This document shows, piece after piece, positions 1 through 9,255 of a stretch of DNA of 64,000 bases. Both the position numbers and the translations under genes were made by a program. Origin of the DNA: Streptomyces sp. NRRL F-5123 (GTDB lineage Bacteria > Actinomycetota > Actinomycetes > Streptomycetales > Streptomycetaceae); the NCBI RefSeq assembly GCF_000721495.1, contig NZ_JOHY01000057.1:1-64000 (forward strand), written 5' to 3'. Below the pieces are notes generated by a model, which saw only the letters and a list, made by a program, of their open reading frames with translations, made no database searches and had not been told where the DNA came from. Every line of letters starts with the position of its first letter. Within the stretch, counting starts at the first letter, position 1.

Positions 1-10
1 TTTTCTGCCT

Positions 11-44
11 GTCTCGTGGGCTCGGAGATGTGTATAAGAGACAG
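11..44 (+). other. Illumina Nextera adapter left in the assembly
   Basis: Bases 11-44 match the Nextera read-2 transposase adapter, and 26-44 are the 19-bp Tn5 mosaic end AGATGTGTATAAGAGACAG. This is library DNA, not genome. Bases 1-10 are of unknown origin. Genomic sequence starts at about 45, so this is a contig end and any protein start called before 45 is an artefact. Confidence 0.98.
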
Positions 45-2280
45 CCCCCGCCCGGCCCCGCCCACGGGCACCGGCGGGCTCGACCGCGACGGCCTCGTGC
101 AGCTCCCCAGCATCCCGCCGCCCCCCGACGACGAGGTCGTCCGCCGCACCGCCCGGCGCCCCGAGGGCGGGCGGCCCTGCGGCACGCCGGAGTGCCCGGG
201 CACGATCGGGGTCGCGTACGACGACGGTCCGGCCCCCGACCACGGCTTCTGCCCCGACTGCGGCACCCCGTACGACCTGCGCCCGCAGCTCGGCCCCGGG
301 GACGTGGTCGCCGGGCAGTACGAGGTGCTGGGCTACCTCGCGCCCGGCGGCACCGGCTGGGTCTACCTCGCCCGGGACCTCGCGCTGCCGGACCAGCGGG
401 TCGTGCTCAAGGCGCTGCTCAACACCTCGGACGCGGCCGCCCGCCGCAACGCCGTCGAGGAGATGCGCTCGCTCACCAGCCTGCACCACCGCGACATCGT
501 GCGGATCGTCAGCTCCACGCAGCACCGCGCCGAGGGGCACGACGAGCCCGCGGGCTACATCGTCATGGAGTACGTCGCGGGCAAGCCGCTCGACCAGCTG
601 CTGCGGATGTCCGACGACGCACTCGCCGAGCTGTTCGGCGAGCCCTTCGCGCTCGACCACGTCCTCACCTACGGCTGCAAGATCCTCGGTGCGCTGGAGT
701 ACCTGCACGACCAGGGGCTGCTCTACTGCGACATGAAGCCGGAGAACGTCATCCACTACGGCCGCGAGATCAAGGTCATCGACCTGGGCGCGGTCCGCCG
801 GGCCGACGACCGGACCAGCGCGCTCGTCTACACGCCGTGGTACGCGCCGAACAAGCGCGAGCGCGACACACGCGGCTTCCACGTCGACACCGACCTCTTC
901 ACGGTCGGCCGCACCCTCGAAGCGCTGGCCCGCCGCGCCGCACCGGCCGCCGGGCTCGCCGCGCGCTCCTTCGACCGGCTCGTCGGCCGCGCCACCCACG
1001 ACGAACCCGCCGCCCGCTTCACCTCGGCCGCGCAGATGTCCCGCCAGCTGTGGGAGGTGCTGCGCGAGCACCGCGCGCTCGCCCGCGGCGAGCGCTTCCC
1101 CGAGCGCTCCACCCGCTTCGAGCCCACGGCGGTGCTGTTCGGCGCGGACCTCGGCACCGTGCCCCCGCTCACCCACTGGGCCGGCCGCCCCGCGGGCGAC
1201 CCGCCGCCCGACCTGGCCGCCGGCCCGCCCACCCCGCAGGAGACCGCCCGTGCGCTGCCCGGGCCGATCGCCGACCCCGCGGACCCGGCGTCGGTGCTGC
1301 TCGGGGGCCTGGCCGGGGACGCGCCCGAACGCACCGCGGAACTCGTGAGCGAGGACCCGCAGTTGCGCACCGTCGAGATGGCGCTGTGGCTGTGCCGCTC
1401 GTATCTGCTGCGCAGCACCGACGAGTTCGACCTGACGCAGGCCGAGGGCTGGCTCGCGGAGGCGGAGCGGCTGCTCACCCCGGCAGCCGCGGGCTACGAC
1501 TGGCGGCTGCCGTGGCACCGCGGACTGCTGCACCTGATGCACGGCCGGGTACGGCGGGCCGAAGGCGAGTTCGCGGCCGTCTACGCGACCGTGCCGGGGG
1601 AGTGGGCGCCCAAACTGGCCCTCGGCTACTGCGCCGAGTACCTGGGCGGGCGTCCGGGCCCGGGTGTGCCGCCGCCCGCGAACGACGCGGAGCGGGCCGT
1701 CGCCGCGGCCGCCGAGGCGCGCGCCGAGGCGGAGAGCACGGCGTACTACGAGGCCGTCCGGGAGCGCGACCGGGCGCAGGCGAGCGCCGCGTTCGGGCTC
1801 GCACGGCTGCGACTGCGGCACGGCGACCGGGCGGGCGCGGTCCGCCTCCTCGACCAGGTGCCGGCGACCTCCCGCACCTACGACGCCGCCCGCGTCGCCG
1901 CCCTGCGCGTCCTGGCCGGCCGCCTCGCCGGGCAGGCCCCCACCGTCGACGACCTGCGGCGGGCCGGCGAGCGTCTCGCCCGGCTGCCGCACGACGACGC
2001 CCGCGAGCGGCTGGTCGCCGAGATCCGCGAGAACGTCCTCGCCGGGCGCCGCCCCCCGGACCGCCCGGCGCTGTGGCGGTACGCGCTCGGCCGCCGCCCC
2101 GGCGGCCCCGACTTCGCCGCCCTGCCCCCCGGCGAGCTGTTCGCCGGCACCGACAGCCTCGCCGGGCTCGCCGACCTGCTGTACGGGTCGCTGCGCACCC
2201 TCGCGGGCCAGGCCCCGCCCGCCCTGCGCGCCGAACTGCTCGACCGCGCCTACGCCGTACGCCCCGAGAGCCTCGTCTGA
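45..2280 (+). CDS. pknG: PknG-type serine/threonine protein kinase, 5' end missing
   Basis: This is a cytoplasmic Ser/Thr kinase of the PknG type. From the N-terminus it has a rubredoxin-like zinc site (CGTPEC near 178-195 and CPDC near 250-265). A kinase domain follows at about 310-1060, with Lys in VVLKAL, a catalytic loop YCDMKPEN and DLG replacing DFG, as is usual for PknG. The C-terminal half (about 1290-2280) is Ala/Arg-rich and helical, as expected for TPR repeats. The start codon is lost to the adapter at the contig edge, so the N-terminal regulatory tail is incomplete. It heads an operon with a VWA protein and a membrane solute-binding protein. In mycobacteria PknG senses amino acids through GlnX and GlnH, and the same logic is inferred here. 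Confidence 0.88.
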
Positions 2281-2354
2281 CCGCGCGACCGCCCGTAACG
2301 AACCCCGCAGCCCCCGCGGTTGCAGCCGCTCAGCGGTGAGGAGTCACAGCGACA

Positions 2355-3827
2355 GTGGACACCACGAACCCCGCGAACCCCGACAGGCCGGAGACCACCG
2401 GCAGTTCCACCGACCCGGCGATCGGCGTCGACCTCGCCGTCAGCCAGCAGAAGTACCTGCCCGCGGGCGGCGGCGCCCAGGAGCTGCACGCCGTCGTGAC
2501 GGTACGGGTCAGCGGGGCTGCGGGCGCGGCGCCCGGGCCCGCGCTCGCCGAGGTCCTCGTCGTCGACTGCTCCAGCTCGATGGACCGGCCCCCGGAGAAA
2601 TTCCGCGAAGCGAAGAAGGCCGCCGTCGCCGCGCTCCAACTCCTCCCCGACGGAACGCCGTTCACCGTGGTGGCAGGCACCCACGAGGCCGCGGCGGCCT
2701 ACCCGCCCGGCGGCGCGATGGCCGTCGCCGACGACACCACCCGGGCCGCGGCGACGGCCGCCGTGCACGAGCTGGTCGCCGCGGGCGGTACGTGCCTGGG
2801 CCGCTGGCTGGACCTGGCGCGGCGGGAGCTGGCCGCGCAGTCGACGCCGATCCGGCACACCCTGCTGCTCACCGACGGGCGCGACGAGCACGGCCACTTC
2901 CTGCCGCTGACCGGCGTACTGGCCTCCTGCGCAGGGCAGTTCGTGTGCGACGCGTGGGGCATCGGCACCGACTGGGACGCCCGGCTGCTGCTGGAGGTCG
3001 CCCGGTCCCTGCACGGCGGCGCCGACGCCGTACGCGTCGAGTCCGACCTCGCCGAGCGCTACCGGCGCCTGGTGCGCGGCCTGCTGGCCAAGACCGTCCC
3101 CGAACTGACCCTCACCGTCGGCTCGCTGGCGCCCGGCGCGCACCTGCGGTACGTCAAGCAGACCTTCCCGCACGAGGGGCCCATGACGCCCGAGCCGGAC
3201 GAGCCGCACGCGTTCGTCACCCGCGCGTGGGGCGAGGAGCTGCGCCGCTTCCACGTCTGCCTCGCCGTCGACCCCGAGGGCGAGCGGCGCGACCAGGACC
3301 TGCTGGCCGCCGAGGTGGCCGTACGCCTCCCGGCCGGATCCGGTGTCGTGCCGCCCGCGCCGCAGCCGCTCGTCGTGCACTGGACGGACGACCCGGCCCT
3401 CTCCGGCCTCACCGACGGGCAGGTGGCGCACGCCCGGGTGTGGGAGGAGCTGGGCACCGCGGTCGCCGACGCGACCGACGCCTACCACCGCAGGCAGCAC
3501 GACCGGGCCGAGGCGCTCCTCGGCCGGGCCGTCGCCCTGGCCCAACGGGCGGGCGCCCGGCGGCTGCTGGACGAACTGGGCCGCCTCGTCGAGATCCACG
3601 ACGCGGACACCGGGCGCGTCACGCTGCGCCCCCACGTCGACCCGGTCGACTTCCAGCACCTGATGACGGCGAGCAGCCACACCACGCACGGCCCGGACGG
3701 CTCCGCGCCCGCCGGCCCGCCCCGGCAGGGCGGCGAGCTGGTCCCCTGCCCCGAGTGCCACCGCCGCTACCCCGCCCGCTCCCGCTTCTGCGGCAACTGC
3801 GGAGCCGCGATGGGGGCTTCGTCATGA
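2355..3827 (+). CDS. VWA-domain protein with C-terminal zinc ribbon
   Basis: This 490-residue cytoplasmic protein has a von Willebrand factor A domain in its N-terminal half. The metal-ion-dependent adhesion site is intact: VDCSSSM (DxSxS, near nt 2567-2587), the Thr of GGTCLG, and LTDGRDE. The C-terminus is a zinc ribbon (CPEC and CGNC, nt 3748-3805). Its last bases overlap the next start (ATGA, 3824-3827), so translation is probably coupled. VWA proteins usually act as metal-dependent scaffolds. The setting suggests it links the upstream kinase to the downstream membrane sensor, which is inference. Confidence 0.85.
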   Translation: MDTTNPANPDRPETTGSSTDPAIGVDLAVSQQKYLPAGGGAQELHAVVTVRVSGAAGAAPGPALAEVLVVDCSSSMDRPPEKFREAKKAAVAALQLLPDGTPFTVVAGTHEAAAAYPPGGAMAVADDTTRAAATAAVHELVAAGGTCLGRWLDLARRELAAQSTPIRHTLLLTDGRDEHGHFLPLTGVLASCAGQFVCDAWGIGTDWDARLLLEVARSLHGGADAVRVESDLAERYRRLVRGLLAKTVPELTLTVGSLAPGAHLRYVKQTFPHEGPMTPEPDEPHAFVTRAWGEELRRFHVCLAVDPEGERRDQDLLAAEVAVRLPAGSGVVPPAPQPLVVHWTDDPALSGLTDGQVAHARVWEELGTAVADATDAYHRRQHDRAEALLGRAVALAQRAGARRLLDELGRLVEIHDADTGRVTLRPHVDPVDFQHLMTASSHTTHGPDGSAPAGPPRQGGELVPCPECHRRYPARSRFCGNCGAAMGASS

Positions 3828-6133
3828 GCGAGGCCACGGGCACCGCCCCGACCGGGATACGCCCGGGCCGCCGCACGACCCCGTCCGACGCGGGCGGCCC
3901 CGGCGGCTCCGGCTCCAGCGGGACGCTGCGCGAGCTGACCCGGCGCCGCCTCGCGCTGCTCGTCCTCGTCGTGCTCACGGCCGTCGCGCTGTTCGAGGCC
4001 TTCCAGGGCGTGCACGCCGACGCCCGCCCGCTGCGCACGGCCGACGTGCCCGGCATCCTCGCCGTCGACACCGCGATGGACGCGCTCCAGCGGGCCCAGA
4101 AGGACATCGCCACCACCGAGGAGTACGCCAGGACCCACCCCGGCGGGAGCGGGGCGGGCACCGGCAGCAGCACCACCTTCCACACCCGGATCTCCGTCGC
4201 CCACCAGAGCCTCGCGCGGGCCGCGGCCGCCGATGTGACCGGGGCGCAGGGGCGGCTTTCCATCCAGACCGTCACCGGCCTGATCACCACCTACTCCGGC
4301 TGGATCGAGGACGCCGACGCCCTGCCGCCCGGCTCCCTGCTGCACGAGGCGTACATCTCCTACGCGAGCTCCATGCTCGACGGGACCGGCACGGCCGCCG
4401 AGGGCACCATCCTCGGCCGGCTGCGCGACCTCCAGGCCGGGCAGCAGGAAAAGGCGCGCCACCACAGCGACTTCGGGCCGCTGCTGTGGGTGGGGTGGGG
4501 CATCGCCGTACTGCTCGCGCTCGCGCTGCTGGTGCTGCTCGGCGAGGCGGCGCGTTTCAGCAGCGCGCGCTTCCGGCGGCGCTGGAACATCCCGCTGCTC
4601 GCCGCGCGCCTGCTGCTCGCGGGGGGCCTGGCCACGCTCGTCGCCTTCACCGTCCTCACCCACGCCGCGCTGCACGACGCGCAGCAGGCACTCGTCCCGG
4701 CCCTCCGGGACGACGACATCGCCACCACCGGCGCGCACGTCTCCGCGCGGCTCGCCGGGACGGGCTTCCGCGCCGCCGCGGCGGACTGGATCGCCGCGGG
4801 CGGGCTCGTACTCGCCGTGCTCGTCCTGCTGGGGCTGCAACCCCGCATCAACGAATACCGGGTCCGCGTCGCCACGGTGCGCTGGCCGCGCCCGCGCACC
4901 CTCGTGGCCGCCGCGGTGAGCCTCGCGCTGCTCGCGACCGCCGGTGTCGTCGTCGTCCGGGCCACCGGGTGGAAGGGCTCGGTGACCCTGCTCGCCAACT
5001 GGACCGGCACGCAGGAGCAGCAGTTCAAGGACAACGTCATCGACGACTTCCAGAAGCGGTACCGCATCCGCGTGGACTACGAGGGCAGCTCCGCCGAGAG
5101 CGCGGTCCTCGCCGCCGACGTGGAATCCGGCACCCCGCCGGACGTCGCCGTGCTGCCCGGTCCCGGCGAGCTCGCCGGATACGCCGAGAGCGGCGGGCTC
5201 ACCGCGCTCGACGACATCGTGCGCCCCGGTGACTTCGCCCCGACCTGGGTGCCGGAGGTCGACGGGCACACGTACTGGGTCCCGATCAAGACCGACCTCA
5301 AGAGCATGGTGTGGTACCCCGCGAAGCAGCAGGACGCCATCGCCGCCGCCGGGCACCCCGCCTCCTGGTGCCTCGGGCTCGCCGACGGGGCCACGTCCGG
5401 CTGGCCCGGCTCGGACTGGATCGAGGACATCCTGCTCCAGCGCAGCGGCAAGGACGTCTACGAGCAGTGGGCGGCCGGCAAGCTGCCGTGGACCGACTCC
5501 CGCGTCAAGGACGCCTGGACGACCTGGTACGACCTCGTCCGGCCCGGCAGCGCGGCCGCCACCCGGGCGGCCCTGCAGACGCCCTTCGGGCAGGCCGCGA
5601 AGGGCGTCGCCGCCACGCCGCGGACCTGCGAGCTGGAGCACCAGTCGTCCTTTGCGCGGGGTGACGACGGCTGGCGGACGACCGGGCCGGCCTTCGTCCC
5701 CTCCGCCCGGCTCATCCCCGCTGCCCAGGGCGGCCCCGACCGCTGGGAGGTCTCCGGCGACCTCGCGGCCGTCCTGCACGACACCCCCCAGTCGCGGCAG
5801 CTGATCAGCTACCTCGCCTCGGACCGCGCCCAACGCGCCTGGGCCAGCACGCAGTCCGGCTTCTCCGTCCGCAAGTCCGTCCTGGCCGACACCCCGCACG
5901 ACTCCCTCGCCCGCGACATCACCGACGCCCTGCGCGACCCCGCGGCCGTCCACTGCTACGACGCCTCCGACGCGATGCCCACGGCGGAACGCGACGCCTT
6001 CGCGCTCGCCGTCCTCCGCTTCCTCGCCGACCCGGCGACGCTGGACGACCAGCTGACAGCCCTGCAGCACACCCGCGACCAGGACACGGCGGACGGGGTG
6101 ACGGGGCTGACCGACGTGTGCACGGGAGGCTGA
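3824..6133 (+). CDS. Five-helix membrane protein fused to an extracellular solute-binding domain (GlnX-GlnH-like)
   Basis: This 769-residue protein has predicted membrane helices at about 43-58, 219-239, 258-277, 322-338 and 359-378. A helical extracytoplasmic domain of about 160 residues lies between the first two. After helix 5, residues 385-769 look like an extracellular solute-binding protein (NWTGTQEQQF, DFQKRYRIRVDYEGSS, GTPPDVAVLPG). An odd number of helices puts this domain outside the cell. No permease or ATPase lies nearby, so a sensor role is more likely than transport. Mycobacterial pknG sits with glnX (four-helix membrane protein) and glnH (binding lipoprotein). This gene looks like those two fused through an extra helix. 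Ligand unknown. Confidence 0.78.
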   Translation: MSEATGTAPTGIRPGRRTTPSDAGGPGGSGSSGTLRELTRRRLALLVLVVLTAVALFEAFQGVHADARPLRTADVPGILAVDTAMDALQRAQKDIATTEEYARTHPGGSGAGTGSSTTFHTRISVAHQSLARAAAADVTGAQGRLSIQTVTGLITTYSGWIEDADALPPGSLLHEAYISYASSMLDGTGTAAEGTILGRLRDLQAGQQEKARHHSDFGPLLWVGWGIAVLLALALLVLLGEAARFSSARFRRRWNIPLLAARLLLAGGLATLVAFTVLTHAALHDAQQALVPALRDDDIATTGAHVSARLAGTGFRAAAADWIAAGGLVLAVLVLLGLQPRINEYRVRVATVRWPRPRTLVAAAVSLALLATAGVVVVRATGWKGSVTLLANWTGTQEQQFKDNVIDDFQKRYRIRVDYEGSSAESAVLAADVESGTPPDVAVLPGPGELAGYAESGGLTALDDIVRPGDFAPTWVPEVDGHTYWVPIKTDLKSMVWYPAKQQDAIAAAGHPASWCLGLADGATSGWPGSDWIEDILLQRSGKDVYEQWAAGKLPWTDSRVKDAWTTWYDLVRPGSAAATRAALQTPFGQAAKGVAATPRTCELEHQSSFARGDDGWRTTGPAFVPSARLIPAAQGGPDRWEVSGDLAAVLHDTPQSRQLISYLASDRAQRAWASTQSGFSVRKSVLADTPHDSLARDITDALRDPAAVHCYDASDAMPTAERDAFALAVLRFLADPATLDDQLTALQHTRDQDTADGVTGLTDVCTGG

Positions 6134-6170
6134 GCGCGCGCCGACCGGCGCGGGTGCGGTGCGGGCTCGC

Positions 6171-6300
6171 GGGTGCGGGTCCCGGGCGGCGGGTTGCGGG
6201 CGGCGGGTGCGGGTCCCGGGCCGCCGGGCCGCGGGCGGTGGGTGCGGGTCCCGGGCCGCCGGGCCGCGGGCGGTGGGTGGAGGTCCCGGGCGGCGGGTGC
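6171..6300. repeat. 35-bp GC-only tandem repeat
   Basis: Two exact-period copies lie at 6205-6239 and 6240-6274 (unit begins GGGTGCGGGTCCCGGGCCGC), with degraded copies at 6171-6204 and 6275-6300. The repeat fills the space between the sensor gene and the convergent oxidoreductase. It contains no convincing gene. Confidence 0.85.
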
Positions 6301-6306
6301 GCCTGG

Positions 6307-7260
6307 TCAGGGGATCAGCAGCGTCGCGCCCACCGTCGCGCGGGACGCCAGCTCCGCGTGGGCCGCGGGGGCCTCGGACAGCGGGCGGAGCGCGTGGACA
6401 CGGGGGATCAGGCGGCCCGCCGCCGCCTCGGCCAGCGCACGGGACGCCGCCGCGTACTGCTCCGCCGCCGGGCGGGCGAAGGCGATGCCCGCCGCCGCGA
6501 CCACCGTCAGGCCGCGTACGCCCAGCTCGTACGCGTCGAGCCGCACCCACGAACCCGATGTGAAGCCGTACGTGCCGAAGCGGCCGCTGCCCTTGCGCAG
6601 GGTGCTCATCGCCTGCGCGGCGACATCGCCGCCCACCGCGTCCAGCACCACGTCCGTACCGCCCGCCCGCTCGGCCCAGCCCTCCTCCGCGTAGTCCACG
6701 ACCCGGTCCGCGCCGAACTCTCCGGCGGCCCGCACCTTCCGCTCTCCGGCCACCGCCCCCACCACCACCGCGCCCGCCGCCTTCGCGAGCTGCACCAGCA
6801 ACGACCCGACCCGACCGGCCGCCGCCGTGACCAGCACGGTGTCGCCCCGCTCCACCCGCATCGCCGCCAGCAGCCCCGCCGCGAGCGCCCCCGCCTGGAA
6901 GACGGCCACCGCCCGGTGCAGCTCCAACTCCTCGGGCAGCAGGTGCACATCGGCCACCGCCGCACGGGCCAGCTCCGCGTAACCGCCCTGCGAGCCCGGC
7001 GTCGTCGCGACGACCCGGCGCCCCAGCAGCCCTGTGTCCCCCTCGGGCCCCACCGCCACGACCCGTCCGCCCACCTCGAGGCCCGGCACGTACGGCAGCG
7101 GGAAGGGGTAGCCGCCCGAGCGGACGATGACGTCCCCGTAGATCACGCCCGCCGCCTCCACCGCCACCACGACCTCACCGGCCGCCGGCCGCGGATCGTC
7201 CACGTCCACCACCCGCAGCACCTCCGGCGGCCCGAACTCCCGTACCTGCACCGCACGCAT
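6307..7260 (-). CDS. Zinc-type alcohol dehydrogenase / quinone oxidoreductase
   Basis: This 317-residue medium-chain dehydrogenase/reductase is of the NADPH:quinone oxidoreductase type. It starts MRAVQVREFGPPEVL, as is typical of the family. The central Rossmann fold carries VLVTAAAGRVGS for NADPH binding. No structural-zinc cysteine cluster is visible, which fits the zinc-free quinone reductases. The ATG at 7258-7260 was chosen because the family begins exactly there; the frame stays open further upstream. Convergent with the operon on its left. Substrate unknown. Confidence 0.87.
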   Translation of the reverse strand: MRAVQVREFGPPEVLRVVDVDDPRPAAGEVVVAVEAAGVIYGDVIVRSGGYPFPLPYVPGLEVGGRVVAVGPEGDTGLLGRRVVATTPGSQGGYAELARAAVADVHLLPEELELHRAVAVFQAGALAAGLLAAMRVERGDTVLVTAAAGRVGSLLVQLAKAAGAVVVGAVAGERKVRAAGEFGADRVVDYAEEGWAERAGGTDVVLDAVGGDVAAQAMSTLRKGSGRFGTYGFTSGSWVRLDAYELGVRGLTVVAAAGIAFARPAAEQYAAASRALAEAAAGRLIPRVHALRPLSEAPAAHAELASRATVGATLLIP

Positions 7261-7528
7261 CGCCCTGCCCCTCACCCGGGCCGCACACACCGGGCGTGAC
7301 ACCGTGTCCCGCCCCGGACGACCCGTCCGGCCCCGAGTCTCACCGCGCCCCGCGGCCCCGGCAAGGAACAACAGCGGCGGTCTGTCGCGAACGGGACACT
7401 CCGCGGAAGCTGTCTCGCCTGCGACGATTCGCCATCGGTGGGACCGGTGGGACCTTCCCGGCAAAGTCGGGGCAAGCGGCGCCCGGGGGTTTCGTCACGC
7501 CACACCTGTCCCATAGGGTCCATGCGCC

Positions 7529-8170
7529 ATGGATTACTGCTACGCGTGCCGCCGCCACCTCAACGGCGCATACTCCTGCCCGGGGTGCGGTACGCCGGCG
7601 GACCAGCTGCAACTTCCGCAGGTCGGGGAGACCGCGCAACTCCCGCTCGTCCCCGCCGACGACGAGCCGCTGCCCGGCTCCTCCGGGCCCGGGGGCGGGC
7701 GGGCCGCCGCCCGCAACCGCGCGCGCAACCGCAAGCGGCGGCGCAGCCGGGACCGGCAGCAGCGGGCCGCCGTCTACGGGGTCGGGGCGGTCGCCCTCGC
7801 GGGCGCGCTCGCGATGCTCTCCATGGCGGCGCTGTCCGGGGGCGAGTCGGCGCCGACGCCGTCGGCGCCGGAAGTCCCCGACGGGACGTCGCCGACGGCT
7901 CGGGTGGCGGCCGGGGCGGACGAGTCGGGGGCGCCGTCCGCGACGGCTGACGCGCCCGCGTCGGCGGGGCCGCGGCACTCGCGGCCGCCGAGTACGACTG
8001 CGTCGCCCTCCGCGCCCTCCCCGACGGCGACCACGTCGCGGCCCACGGTCCCGGTCACGCACCGTCCGACGACCCCGCCGCCGTCGCCGACGACGTCTCG
8101 GCCCGCGACGCATTCGCCGTCGCCGTCGGCGTCTCCGACGTGCAAGCAGGTTCTTTGGTGGTGCGACTAG
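7529..8170 (+). CDS. SCO2400-type membrane protein with N-terminal zinc ribbon
   Basis: This 213-residue protein begins MDYCYACRRHLNGAYSCPGC, a zinc ribbon with two CxxC pairs. A basic stretch and one membrane helix (AVALAGALAMLSMAAL) follow. The outer part is a long Pro/Thr/Ser-rich tail ending CKQVLWWCD. The layout matches a Streptomyces-restricted family known as SCO2400, of unknown function. The tail probably spans the cell wall and the zinc ribbon stays cytoplasmic, which is inferred from the basic residues before the helix. Confidence 0.75.
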   Translation: MDYCYACRRHLNGAYSCPGCGTPADQLQLPQVGETAQLPLVPADDEPLPGSSGPGGGRAAARNRARNRKRRRSRDRQQRAAVYGVGAVALAGALAMLSMAALSGGESAPTPSAPEVPDGTSPTARVAAGADESGAPSATADAPASAGPRHSRPPSTTASPSAPSPTATTSRPTVPVTHRPTTPPPSPTTSRPATHSPSPSASPTCKQVLWWCD

Positions 8171-8583
8171 CTGCGCTGGGCTCGCGGGGGACGCTCCGGG
8201 GGTGCCACTTGCGGTTGGCGTCGCGATCCTCCGTGCGTGGGGGCTGGTCGCGCAGTTCCCCGCGCCCCTGGTGTCACCCGGCGGGGCATCGCGCTGTCCC
8301 TGCGGTGGGTGGGTCGGGTGCCACTCCGGGGGTACCTCCTCGGAATGCGCGTCCGACCTCTTCCCGCATTCGGTAAGGGGCTGTGTGCGCATTCCTGCGG
8401 GGGCACCCCCGGATCGTCCCCCTCCCGAGGTCTCGTGGGCGGCTGCCTGCCGGTGGGGGTGATGTCCAGGCGACTGCGGTTAGCCGCCGATGGTCAGTCA
8501 CCCCCACAAGAAGGCGTGCACCCGCCCACTATCGGCACGGGTGGTGGGGGTGGGTAACACCCCGCGCCGCCAGGCGCGGGAAG
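8171..8583. other. Intergenic region with Streptomyces repeats
   Basis: I see no gene in these 413 bases. They contain the 20-mer GCGCAGTTCCCCGCGCCCCT at 8250-8269, also found twice near 29 kb, and several GGGGGTACC/GGGGGCACC palindromic fragments of the kind scattered through Streptomyces intergenic DNA. Confidence 0.6.
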
Positions 8584-9171
8584 TTACGGCGCCGGCGGGG
8601 TCAGGAGGGCGAGGAAGTCGCGGAAGGCGGCGGGCATGTCGACGGAGTCGGGGGAGAGGAGCCACTGGATCTGGAGGCCGTCCATCGCGGCGATGAGGAG
8701 GGTCGCGGCCCGCTCGGGCGTGAGCCCCCCGGGGAGCCGGTCCCCGTACGCCGTACGCAGGGCGTCGGCGCCGCCCGCCCGCACCCGGGCGTACCGCTCG
8801 CGGAAGTGGGACTGCGCGGGGTGGCCCTCGGTCACGCTGTCGCCGACGAGGACGGTGAAGGCCTGGACGATGCCGGGCCGGGTCGCGTTGTACTCCACGA
8901 GCTCGGCCACGATGTCGAGCGGCCACGCCTGCTGCCCGCGCAGGGCGAGCGCCGCGGAGGCCATGTCCCACTGGTCGCGCGCGTCGAGCACCGCGACCAG
9001 CAGCGCCTCCTTCGTGGGGAAGTGGTGCATGAGGCCCTGCTGGGTGAGGCCGACGCGTTCGGCGACGGCGGCGAGCGTCGCGCCGCGGTAGCCGCGTTCG
9101 GCGATGACCTCGGTGGCCGTCTGGACGATCTCGGCCCGCCGCTGCCCGCGGTCGCTTCTGGTCCTCGGCAC
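8584..9171 (-). CDS. TetR-family transcriptional regulator
   Basis: This 195-residue repressor has a typical TetR N-terminal helix-turn-helix: RAEIVQTATEVIAERGYRGATLAAVAERVGLTQQGLMHHFPTKEAL, where GLMHHF is the recognition-helix end. The C-terminal helical domain should bind a ligand. It is divergent from the GH3 glycosidase gene, with only 84 bases between them holding a dyad, so it probably represses that gene and itself. The inducer would then be a plant or fungal glycoside or its product, which is inference. Confidence 0.9.
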   Translation of the reverse strand: MPRTRSDRGQRRAEIVQTATEVIAERGYRGATLAAVAERVGLTQQGLMHHFPTKEALLVAVLDARDQWDMASAALALRGQQAWPLDIVAELVEYNATRPGIVQAFTVLVGDSVTEGHPAQSHFRERYARVRAGGADALRTAYGDRLPGGLTPERAATLLIAAMDGLQIQWLLSPDSVDMPAAFRDFLALLTPPAP

Positions 9172-9208
9172 GTGCTGCCCCCGCTCGGGTCACGGATCGG
9201 TATCCATA

Positions 9209-9224
9209 CCTACCGTACGGCAGG
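9209..9224. promoter_or_regulatory. Candidate TetR operator
   Basis: CCTACCGTACGGCAGG is a 16-bp dyad with a single mismatched pair, in the gap between the TetR gene and the GH3 gene. Length and place suit a TetR-family operator. Confidence 0.45.
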
Positions 9225-9255
9225 CAAGGTGGTCCCGCGGGGCCAGCATGGAGCG

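Noticed and set aside
3767..6550. Very long open frame on the minus strand opposite the receptor gene
   Set aside because: High-GC DNA gives long antisense frames. It has no domain and skewed Arg/Gly/Pro composition, while the plus frame has clear membrane helices and a binding domain.
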